9,100 nt of DNA, from assembly GCA_016201185.1 (NCBI GenBank), contig JACQDG010000062.1, positions 1-9,100 on the forward strand. Direction: 5' to 3'. Below the pieces are notes generated by a model. The model was given only the letters and a program-made list of their open reading frames with translations, had not been told where the DNA came from and did not search any database. Of this stretch, positions 1 through 6,212 are shown one piece after another. Source of the DNA: Acidobacteriota bacterium (GTDB lineage: Bacteria; Acidobacteriota; Terriglobia; Bryobacterales; JACQDG01). Both the position numbers and the translations under genes were made by a program. How positions within the stretch are numbered: position 1 is the stretch's first letter; the number at the start of each line of letters is the position of its first letter.

Positions 1-2
1 CG

Positions 3-677
3 CCGCCCGCCCCCAAGGCGGTCATTGCGCAGGAGGAGAAGCCGCCCCAGCTCACCCTCAAGCCGGAGCCTTCGGGTTCCACTCAGTTGGCGCAGATCCT
101 GCCCCAGCCGCCGGCGCCCGCGTCTCCCAAACTGGCCCTGGAAAACGTGAACGCGCCGCCCGGCGGACGCCAGGGCCAGCCGCAAATTGGTGTGCTGATC
201 CCTCAGCGCCCGGGAGGCGTGATTGAAGGCGCCGTCCGCGATCTTTCCAAGGGTACTGGCCAGGGAGGCACCATGGTCGGCGACTCAGGGCCCGGGGCCC
301 CGGAAGGCTTCAAGTTTCCGGCGCCCGGAACCGCCGGCGTTCTTCCGGAACTGCTGAGCGATCCGATGGGGGTGGACTTTAGGCCCTACCTGACGCGCAT
401 TCTGGCCACGGTGCGTCGCAACTGGTATGCCGTCATCCCCGAAAGCGCCCGGTTGGGCATCGTCCGCGGCAAGGTTTCCATCCAGTTCAGCATCATCCGG
501 CCGGGGGGGGTCGCCAAGCTGGTCATCTCTTCTCCTTCAGGGCTGGAAGCGCTCGACCGCGCCGCCGTGGCCGGCATCAGCGCCTCCAATCCCTTCCCGC
601 CGCTACCCTCCGAATTCCGGGGAGACCAGGTCAAGCTGCAGTTCACGTTCCTGTACAACCTCCCGCTGAACAACTGA
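3..677 (+). CDS. TonB-like energy transducer, C-terminal part (5' truncated by window edge)
   Basis: The frame is open from the left edge to TGA at 675-677, giving about 224 residues; the true start and the expected N-terminal membrane anchor lie outside the window. The visible part begins with a Pro/Ala/Gly-rich linker (PPAPKAV, EEKPPQ, LPQPPAPASP), typical of the periplasm-spanning arm of TonB/TolA-type proteins. From about base 375 a compact domain follows: PYLTRILATVRRNWYAVIP, then GKVSIQFSIIRPGG, the SPSGLEALDRAAVAGI helix and a final beta strand KLQFTFLYNL. This order matches TonB C-terminal domains, which contact TonB-dependent outer-membrane receptors and pass on proton-motive energy from ExbB/ExbD. 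No exbB, exbD or receptor gene is visible, so the partner is unknown. An internal TTG at 87 could serve as a start, but coding continues upstream without a break, so I treat the gene as truncated. A tract of eight G lies at 503-510. A TolA-like role is an alternative. Confidence 0.8.
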   Translation, partial: PPAPKAVIAQEEKPPQLTLKPEPSGSTQLAQILPQPPAPASPKLALENVNAPPGGRQGQPQIGVLIPQRPGGVIEGAVRDLSKGTGQGGTMVGDSGPGAPEGFKFPAPGTAGVLPELLSDPMGVDFRPYLTRILATVRRNWYAVIPESARLGIVRGKVSIQFSIIRPGGVAKLVISSPSGLEALDRAAVAGISASNPFPPLPSEFRGDQVKLQFTFLYNLPLNN

Positions 678-690
678 GCGAGGCTGCGCA

Positions 691-739
691 GTTCTCTCGG
701 CGCGGCTTTGCGCCCTCTGCGTCTCTGCGGTGAAAAAAC
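691..739. repeat. Degenerate TTTGCG/CTCTGCG intergenic repeat
   Basis: The spacer after the TonB-like gene holds near-tandem 7-9 base units: CTTTGCG, CTCTGCG, TCTCTGCGG, then TGAAAAAA. Read on the minus strand it spells FFHRRDAEGAKPRREN. That peptide style (HRRDAE/TEGAK) is one I recognise from spurious hypothetical proteins arising from a dispersed intergenic repeat common in several bacterial phyla. A 5-bp GGCGC/GCGCC stem with a 6-base loop (699-714) lies inside it, but no T run follows, so it is not a standard intrinsic terminator. Only one copy is present here, so the dispersed-repeat status is recalled and not shown by this window. Confidence 0.5.
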
Positions 740-798
740 CTGAGAAGCCCATGCGAAAATAGACTGTTCAGTCGCTGGTGGAAGATGCAACTCGCTTC

Positions 799-2352
799 AT
801 GAAATATATCCCTCACGCGGCAGTAGTAATACTCTCCGCGATGGCCCTCCTTTGGCGAATCGACGGCACCGTCCTCTGGCGCGACGAGGCCTCCACGGCC
901 TGCTGGGCGCGCGGCATGATCGAGCGCCGCAGCCTCATCCCGCGCGTATTCGACGGCCAGCGGCTCGTCGTGCAGGCCGCCAACGGCCACGACTTCAACG
1001 ACCACTTCCTGCCCTCCATGCAGGGCTGGCTGCAGTTTTACGTCGCGGCCCTGGGCTTCCTGGTGGCCGGCGTGGGAACCGTCGGCGCGCGGATGCCGTT
1101 CGTGATCGCGGGCGCTGTTTCCCTCTGGATTCTCTACCGCATCGCCCGGGAACTCTTCGGGAGTTCCACCGCCGCCCTGGCCGCGCCGCTGCTCGGCGCC
1201 ACCTCTATTTATTTCCTCACCGCCGCCCGCCAGGCTCGTTATTATATATTAGTAATATTATTAACCAGTTGCATCCTTCTGGAGTTCTGCCGCTATTTCC
1301 GGCGGCCGGAAAGGGCCCGCTCCCCGGGGTTCTACCTGCGGCTGGGGATCTATGGAGTGCTGGTTTATCTGGCCAATTACGTGAGCTTCGGCGGGTTGTG
1401 GCTGTCGCTCATCGTCTTCGTTCTGTTCACCCGCGACCACGCGCTGATCCGCCGCTTCCTGCTCCTTTCCGCCGCCCTGGCCTTGCTGCTCGCCGGCCAG
1501 TTCCTGGTGGTGCATTCCGATTTTGTGACCGGCTCCCAGGCCGCCCGCCTGGCTTCGTGGTCGGACTACCAGGAAGCTTTCCGCTTTCACGGGGAGGAGA
1601 TGTTCCGGATGATCCCGCTCGCAGCGCTGATGCCCGCCGCCTGGTACGCCTTCGTGCGCCGCCGCGGCCCCTGGACCGCGCTCGAAACCATGGCGGCGCT
1701 CTCGACCACGATTGTCCTGGTCTCGGTCGTGAGCACGGTGCTTGTGGTCCCGTTGGCCGCTCTCCCGCGCTACTACTTCCAGATTTTGCCGGCCCTCCTT
1801 CTGCTCACCGCCATCCTGGCGGAACGGCTGCGTGTGCTGGCGGGCCGGTTCTGGGCCGGGCTGTTCCTTCTCTTCGCCCTTGCGTGGCCGAACTTGAACT
1901 TCTATCACAACTGGACGGAGCACGCCGTCGAGCGGCAATTGACAAAGGACACCACCTGCAACGAGCCCATCGTCGATTTTCTGCGCCGCAACGTGAAGCC
2001 CGAGGAAAACGTCGCCTTCTACCGCAACGTGCAGGGCATAATGGCCTACTTCAACCTGCCCTGGCTGCGTTGGACGGCCCTTCTCGACAGTGACGACCCC
2101 CGCAACCAGCGCCGCCGCGGCCTGCTTCCCGATTACGTGTTCGACGATTACGAGGGCGTGGATTGGTACGTGGTGTGGGACAACCGGGGCAAAATGCCCA
2201 AGAAACTGACCCCCGATTATCGCCTGGTCTGGGAGTACGCCTATGCCAACCCCAAGAGCTGGTGGGACCGCCACGAGCCCACCCGCGTGCTGAGCTACCG
2301 GGTCTACCGCCGGGTTTCCCCCGCCCCGGGAGGCGCAGGAACCCGGAAGTAG
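799..2352 (+). CDS. GT39-family (ArnT/PMT-like) membrane glycosyltransferase
   Basis: The product is an integral membrane protein of about 517 residues. An N-terminal hydrophobic helix (MKYIPHAAVVILSAMALLW) is followed by a loop with LWRDEAST; the Asp-Glu pair at residues 29-30 matches the first-loop acidic motif of GT-C enzymes of the GT39/ArnT type. A second loop has GHDFNDHF, then WLQFYVAALGFLVAG, typical of the family. I count roughly ten hydrophobic segments up to about residue 370, then a soluble C-terminal domain of about 140 residues. GT39 enzymes move a sugar from a polyprenyl-phosphate carrier to lipid or protein on the outer face of the membrane; donor and acceptor cannot be read from the sequence. 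I chose ATG at 799 because it directly precedes the hydrophobic helix; GTG at 778 is in frame and would add seven residues. Neither has a good Shine-Dalgarno. The 3' end overlaps the converging membrane-protein gene by 49 bases. Codons 150-155 are six consecutive AT-rich rare codons. Confidence 0.8.
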   Translation: MKYIPHAAVVILSAMALLWRIDGTVLWRDEASTACWARGMIERRSLIPRVFDGQRLVVQAANGHDFNDHFLPSMQGWLQFYVAALGFLVAGVGTVGARMPFVIAGAVSLWILYRIARELFGSSTAALAAPLLGATSIYFLTAARQARYYILVILLTSCILLEFCRYFRRPERARSPGFYLRLGIYGVLVYLANYVSFGGLWLSLIVFVLFTRDHALIRRFLLLSAALALLLAGQFLVVHSDFVTGSQAARLASWSDYQEAFRFHGEEMFRMIPLAALMPAAWYAFVRRRGPWTALETMAALSTTIVLVSVVSTVLVVPLAALPRYYFQILPALLLLTAILAERLRVLAGRFWAGLFLLFALAWPNLNFYHNWTEHAVERQLTKDTTCNEPIVDFLRRNVKPEENVAFYRNVQGIMAYFNLPWLRWTALLDSDDPRNQRRRGLLPDYVFDDYEGVDWYVVWDNRGKMPKKLTPDYRLVWEYAYANPKSWWDRHEPTRVLSYRVYRRVSPAPGGAGTRK

Positions 2353-3236
2353 AACTGCGCCACGGCCGCCCACAGCAGTTCCAGCCCGATCAGCCAAAGC
2401 CGGCTCAACACCGCCACCAGGAATGCCGTACCCCTCGGCAATACCTTCGCCAGCAGCAGTCCCAGGATCCCTTCCCGCACGCCAATGCCCCCCGGCGCAA
2501 AGAAGGTCACCACCCCGATCAGCCAGGAGACGGCGTAGTTGCTCGCCAATTCCGGGCCGTGCGAGAAACCGATCGGGGCCAGACTTCGGACGAACAGCAC
2601 GAAGCCCGATCCGAACAGCGCCCACAGCAGCAGACTGACCGCCCACAGCCCGCCGATGGCCCCGAAGCTCAGCCGGATCGGCTCATATTCCAGCTTCAGC
2701 CGGGGCAGCAGGAAGCGCCCCAGCCGGTTCAGCACGGCTGGTTGCAACAGCGCCACGGCCGCCGCGGGAAATGCAAACAACAGGACCCGCTGCGCCCAAC
2801 CCACCATCGGGAATACCTCGCCGATGTGCCACAGCACCAGCGGCACCGCGGCCAGCCCCATCAGCAGCAGTTCCATCAGCGCCCCGGTCAGGGCCGCCGC
2901 CGCCGGCACGCCCCACTGCGCCGCCAGAAAAATGCGGCTGAAATACTGCCACACCGTCCCCGGCACGTACCGGCTCAGCTCCGACAGCACGAAGATCCGG
3001 ATGCACTCCCGGTACGGAACCGGATGCCCGAAATGCGCCACGATCACCCGCCACACGAACGGCCGTATGAAAAACCACGAGGAAGTCGCCACGAACGATA
3101 GCGCCAGGAAAGGCAGGCCGAAGCGCCATTCAAAAGCCCGGACCTTCTGCCACTCCAGATAAATAACCCGCCCGATGAAAAAGGCGGCCGCCGGAGGAAC
3201 GGCCCATTTCAGCAACGGGAGCAGGCGCCTAATCAA
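2304..3236 (-). CDS. Flippase-like / LPG-synthase transmembrane-domain family protein (UPF0104 type)
   Basis: This is a 310-residue polytopic membrane protein. Two signatures mark the lysylphosphatidylglycerol-synthase transmembrane family (PF03706, also called flippase-like): SELSRYVPGTVWQYFSR at residues 85-101 and APGGIGVREGILG at 247-259. About seven or eight hydrophobic segments are visible, and there is no soluble aminoacyl-transfer domain like that of MprF, so it is unlikely to be a lysyl-PG synthase. Family members often sit beside GT2 enzymes and are suspected to move lipids or lipid-linked sugars, though this is not proven for most. The start is TTG (3236-3234), preceded by TGGAG with a 4-base gap, and overlaps the end of the upstream GT2 gene by 8 bases, which suggests translational coupling. 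No Met codon occurs until about residue 121, so a non-ATG start is required. The 3' end runs 49 bases into the opposing GT39 gene. Confidence 0.8.
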   Translation of the reverse strand: MIRRLLPLLKWAVPPAAAFFIGRVIYLEWQKVRAFEWRFGLPFLALSFVATSSWFFIRPFVWRVIVAHFGHPVPYRECIRIFVLSELSRYVPGTVWQYFSRIFLAAQWGVPAAAALTGALMELLLMGLAAVPLVLWHIGEVFPMVGWAQRVLLFAFPAAAVALLQPAVLNRLGRFLLPRLKLEYEPIRLSFGAIGGLWAVSLLLWALFGSGFVLFVRSLAPIGFSHGPELASNYAVSWLIGVVTFFAPGGIGVREGILGLLLAKVLPRGTAFLVAVLSRLWLIGLELLWAAVAQFYFRVPAPPGAGETRR

Positions 3237-3957
3237 GTTGCTCCAGAATGAGGTAGGCAGGAACGGCTGGCGGCAACTCGCGCCAGTGCCGCCCGCCGGA
3301 CCGCGTCAGCAGCAGCACCGTGATCAGGTCGTAAATACCCCTGAACATCCGCCCGAACCCATAATGTGAGCGCCCGTACCGCCGCGGATGATGGGTGACC
3401 ACAATTTCTCCCACGCGATACCCCATGGCATGGGCCAGCACCGGCGTGAAGCGGTGCATCCCGGCACTGAGCGGCAGGCTCCGCGCCACCTCGGCCCGGT
3501 AGACCTTGAACCCGCAATTGATGTCATGCAGGCGGACCCCCGTCACCCGGCCCACCACAAAATTGAACAGCCGCGATGCCAGCACTTTGCCTAGCGGGTC
3601 GTGTCGTACTTTCTTCCACCCCGATACCAGGTCGTAGCCCTGCCCGAGCATTTCCAAGAACCGTGGAACCTCTCGAGGATCGTCCTGCAGGTCGCCGTCC
3701 ATGGTAAAGACTATGTCGCCGCGCGCCGCCGCAAAGCCCGCCTGGAGCGCCGCCGTCTTCCCGAAATTCCGCGGAAAGCGGATGGCGCGGATTTGCCCCA
3801 CCCGGTGCAGCTTCACCAGCTCGTCCCAGGTTCCATTGGTCGATCCATCATCCACGAACAGGATCTCGTACGGCGCGGGCAGCTCCCGCTCCAGGTCACG
3901 GCACAAAGGCTCGAGCGTCGGCTTCTCGTTACGGACGGGGATGACAACTGAAATCAT
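3229..3957 (-). CDS. DPM1-like family 2 glycosyltransferase (polyprenyl-phosphate sugar synthase type)
   Basis: The product has 242 residues with the full GT-A core: ISVVIPVRNE at the N terminus, the nucleotide-binding FVDDGST at 34-40, RNFGKTAALQAGF at 63-75, the metal-binding DGDLQDDP at 87-94, HDINCGFKVYR at 144-154 and HHPRRYGRSHYGFGRMFRG at 189-207. The DLQDDP and RRYGRSHYG motifs are those of dolichol/polyprenol-phosphate mannose or glucose synthases, which make a lipid-linked sugar on the cytoplasmic face from a nucleotide sugar. The sugar cannot be told from sequence. Many bacterial relatives carry a C-terminal pair of membrane helices; this one stops after LITVLLLTRSGG plus about 20 residues, and I see no hydrophobic continuation in the other two frames, so it looks like a naturally short, DPM1-size form. 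ATG at 3957 begins the conserved first strand; no purine-rich Shine-Dalgarno precedes it. It overlaps the flippase-like gene downstream by 8 bases, indicating an operon. Confidence 0.87.
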   Translation of the reverse strand: MISVVIPVRNEKPTLEPLCRDLERELPAPYEILFVDDGSTNGTWDELVKLHRVGQIRAIRFPRNFGKTAALQAGFAAARGDIVFTMDGDLQDDPREVPRFLEMLGQGYDLVSGWKKVRHDPLGKVLASRLFNFVVGRVTGVRLHDINCGFKVYRAEVARSLPLSAGMHRFTPVLAHAMGYRVGEIVVTHHPRRYGRSHYGFGRMFRGIYDLITVLLLTRSGGRHWRELPPAVPAYLILEQLD

Positions 3958-4011
3958 GGAGGCCGAAGGCGTGATTGTAGCGCGAAGTGCCTATCGCAGC
4001 CGCGCCGGTTT

Positions 4012-4026
4012 CAGGGCCCAGCCCTG
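4012..4026. promoter_or_regulatory. Inverted repeat in divergent intergenic region (candidate operator)
   Basis: CAGGGC-CCA-GCCCTG forms a perfect 6-bp inverted repeat almost exactly in the middle of the 103-base spacer (3958-4060) between the divergent GT2 and hydrolase genes. It could be an operator for one or both promoters or a small hairpin in either leader. I see no convincing -35/-10 pair in the spacer, and GC-rich DNA yields such arms by chance fairly often. Confidence 0.25.
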
Positions 4027-4060
4027 GAATCGCGCCACCGGCCGCATGCTAAGCTAAGGG

Positions 4061-5026
4061 TTGGTGGGCACTGCCGTTCTATCCGCCGCACGTAGCGTCG
4101 AATTTGACCCCTACACTCCGCTTTTTACCCATCCCGACCTGAGCACCATCGTCGGCCGCTATTGGCCCGTTCGGCTCGAGCCAGGCGAGCCTCGCTTGTT
4201 TTCCACCGAGCCGGGAGTTCAGGTCCTGGCGCGCTGCCACTGGGGCCGACGCGGCGCGCCAGTGATGGTCCTGGTCCATGGCCTCGAGGGCTCCAGCGAT
4301 TCAACCTACATGCTCTGGATGGCCCGGGCGGCGCTCGAGGCGGGCTTTCAAGTGGTGCGGCTCAACGTCCGCAATTGCGGCGGCACCGAGCATCTGGCCC
4401 CCACGCTCTATCATTCCGGCCTCACCGCCGACCTGCGCGCCGTCCTGGGCCAACTGCGCGACTATCAAGTCTTTGTCGTCGGCTTCTCCATGGGTGGCAA
4501 CCAGGCCCTGAAGCTGGCCGGGGAATGGGGCCCCGCCCCTCCGCCGCACGTTGCCGGCGTGTGCGCCATCTCGGCCCCCATCGACCTGGCGGCCTGCGCC
4601 CGCCGCCTCGCCGAGCCCCGCAACCTCATCTACGAGCATCGCTTCCTGCGCCAGCTCCGCGCCCGCCTCCGCCGCAAGGCGCGTCTCTTCCCTGGCCGCT
4701 TTTCCCTCGAACCCCTGGCCCGCGTGCGGTCCATTATCGATTTCGATCACTTCATCACGGCCCCGGCCTTCGGCTTTCGCGACGCGTGGGACTACTACGA
4801 GCATTGCTCCGCCCGGCGCTTTCTGGGCGCGGTTCGCGTGCCGGCACTGCTGATCCAGGCCCGCGACGATCCGTTCGTCCCCTTCTCCTGCTGCCAGCTC
4901 CCCGAAAATCCCGCGCTACGCCTGCTGATGCCCGAGCATGGCGGCCACGTGTCGTTTCTTTCCCGCACGCCGCCGCGCTTCTGGGCCGCCCGGCAGGTGG
5001 TGCGCTTCTGCCGTGCCCTGACTTAG
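4061..5026 (+). CDS. Alpha/beta hydrolase, YheT-like (COG0429 type)
   Basis: The product has 321 residues with an alpha/beta hydrolase fold. Visible elements are the oxyanion-hole strand VMVLVHGLEGSS (69-79), a RLNVRNCGGTE segment (100-110) that matches the R-GCS region of YheT-like proteins, the nucleophile elbow GFSMGG with Ser143, the acid in QARDDPFVP (probably Asp270) and the histidine in EHGGHVSF (His296). The triad therefore looks complete. Family members are predicted esterases or acylglycerol-type hydrolases, mostly with unknown substrates. There is no signal peptide, so the protein is probably cytoplasmic. The start must be TTG 4061 or GTG 4064, because an in-frame TAA lies at 4055-4057 and no later start precedes the conserved region; AAGGG at 4056-4060 is very close to either. 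The alpha-oxoamine synthase starts 4 bases after the stop, so the two are probably co-transcribed. Confidence 0.85.
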   Translation: MVGTAVLSAARSVEFDPYTPLFTHPDLSTIVGRYWPVRLEPGEPRLFSTEPGVQVLARCHWGRRGAPVMVLVHGLEGSSDSTYMLWMARAALEAGFQVVRLNVRNCGGTEHLAPTLYHSGLTADLRAVLGQLRDYQVFVVGFSMGGNQALKLAGEWGPAPPPHVAGVCAISAPIDLAACARRLAEPRNLIYEHRFLRQLRARLRRKARLFPGRFSLEPLARVRSIIDFDHFITAPAFGFRDAWDYYEHCSARRFLGAVRVPALLIQARDDPFVPFSCCQLPENPALRLLMPEHGGHVSFLSRTPPRFWAARQVVRFCRALT

Positions 5027-5030
5027 CCCT

Positions 5031-6212
5031 ATGCCGAATCCACTGCACTACCTGACCGAAGAGCTGGACACTCTGAAGCAGAAAGGCCTCTACCAGCGGC
5101 TGCGGGTGCTGGGTGGCGAGCAGTTGCCGGTGGCCGAGTTCGATGGTCGTCGCGTCATCAACCTTTGCTCGAACAACTACCTCGGCCTCACCACCCACCC
5201 TAAGCTGCGGGAAGCCGCGGCCCAGGCGCTCGCCAGGTACGGCGTCGGCTCGGGCGCTGTCCGCACCATCGCCGGAACCATGGCCATCCACATGGCGCTC
5301 GAGGAAAAAATCGCCGCCTTCAAGAAAGCGGAAGCCTGCGTGGTCTTCCAGTCAGGCTTTGCCGCCAATGCCGGCACGGTCGCCGCCGTCCTGGGCAAGG
5401 ACGACATCATCATCTCCGACGAGCTGAACCACGCTTCCATCATCGACGGCTGCCGGCTCTCCCGCGCCGCCATCCGCGTTTTTCCGCACAAGGACGCGGC
5501 CGCCGCCGAATCCATTCTGGCCGATACGGCGTCGCTCCCCGGCCGCAAGCTGCTGATTACCGACGGGGTGTTTTCCATGGACGGCGACATCGCCCCGCTG
5601 CCCGCCCTAGTGGAGGCCGCCGAGAAGCACGGCGCCATAATGATGATCGACGACGCCCACGCGAGCGGCGTGCTCGGTCGCAACGGCCGCGGCACGGTCG
5701 ATCATTACGGACTCCACGGCCGCGTTCATATCCAGGTGGGGACGCTTTCGAAAGCCATCGGCGTGCTGGGCGGCTACGTGTGCGGCAGCCGCGACCTGAT
5801 CGAGTTCCTCTATCACCGCGCCCGGCCGTTCCTGTTTTCGACATCCCACCCGCCCTCGGTTGCCGCCAGTTGCCTGGCCGCCTTCGAGGTCCTCGAGCAG
5901 GAGCCCGGCCTGATCGAGCAGCTATGGGAAAACACCCGCTTCTTCAAGAAGCGCCTGCAGCAGCTCGGCTTCAACACCGGCCTGAGCGAGACGCCGATCA
6001 CCCCGATCATGGTCGGCGAGGCCGCGCTGGCCCACCAGTTCTCCCGCGAGCTGTTTGAGGGCGGTGTCTTTGCTACCGGCATCGGGTACCCCACCGTGCC
6101 CCACGGCAAGGCCCGCATCCGCACCATCGTCACCGCCACCCACACCCGGAGCGAGTTGGAGCAGGCGCTGGGGATTCTGGAACAGGTAGGAAAGAAGCTG
6201 AAGATAATCTAA
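5031..6212 (+). CDS. PLP-dependent alpha-oxoamine synthase (glycine C-acetyltransferase / AONS-like)
   Basis: The product has 393 residues, normal for the family. It joins an acyl-CoA to an amino acid with loss of CO2 (8-amino-7-oxononanoate synthase), or acetyl-CoA to glycine (2-amino-3-ketobutyrate CoA ligase, part of threonine breakdown). Motifs in order: INLCSNNYLGL (substrate entry), GVGSGAVRTIAGT, NHASIIDG with the PLP-stacking His134, TDGVFSMDGDIAPL, IDDAHASGVLG with the ring-nitrogen Asp207 and His210, GTLSKAIGVLGGY with the PLP lysine Lys241, and RPFLFSTSHPP. The overall pattern (VRTIAGT, RPFLFSTSHPP, GIGYPTVPHGKARIRTIVTA) closely resembles the Thermus thermophilus alpha-oxoamine synthase I recall as accepting several substrates. 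Neither threonine dehydrogenase nor other biotin genes are nearby, so I leave the symbol (kbl or bioF) open. ATG at 5031 follows the hydrolase stop by 4 bases without a clear Shine-Dalgarno, suggesting coupling. Its TAA overlaps the opposing permease stop. Confidence 0.92.
   Translation: MPNPLHYLTEELDTLKQKGLYQRLRVLGGEQLPVAEFDGRRVINLCSNNYLGLTTHPKLREAAAQALARYGVGSGAVRTIAGTMAIHMALEEKIAAFKKAEACVVFQSGFAANAGTVAAVLGKDDIIISDELNHASIIDGCRLSRAAIRVFPHKDAAAAESILADTASLPGRKLLITDGVFSMDGDIAPLPALVEAAEKHGAIMMIDDAHASGVLGRNGRGTVDHYGLHGRVHIQVGTLSKAIGVLGGYVCGSRDLIEFLYHRARPFLFSTSHPPSVAASCLAAFEVLEQEPGLIEQLWENTRFFKKRLQQLGFNTGLSETPITPIMVGEAALAHQFSRELFEGGVFATGIGYPTVPHGKARIRTIVTATHTRSELEQALGILEQVGKKLKII

Noticed and set aside
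699..714. GGCGC/GCGCC stem as a terminator of the TonB-like gene
   Set aside because: Only 5 bp with a 6-base loop and no T run after it; it is better explained as part of the repeat.
762..773. Short inverted repeat GACTG-TT-CAGTC just before the GT39 gene
   Set aside because: Five-bp arms with a 2-base gap are too short to separate from chance, and no promoter elements accompany it.
643..1005. Minus-strand frame across the repeat-bearing spacer (FFHRRDAEGAK peptide)
   Set aside because: The peptide comes from the intergenic repeat and the rest is antisense to the GT39 gene; it is the classic over-prediction caused by this repeat type.
1261..2646. 461-codon open frame on the minus strand opposite the GT39 gene
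   Set aside because: It has a low-complexity Gly/Arg/Gln/Glu-rich composition, no recognisable motif, and runs through two well-supported genes; it is a GC-bias shadow.
2163..3101. 312-codon open frame on the plus strand opposite the flippase-like gene
   Set aside because: The product is a Pro/Gln/Arg/His-rich string without domain signals, while the opposite strand encodes a clear membrane protein.
3229..3330. Frameshift truncating the GT2 gene before its membrane helices
   Set aside because: The other two frames of this stretch show no hydrophobic helix-like continuation, and the stop overlaps neatly with the next gene start.
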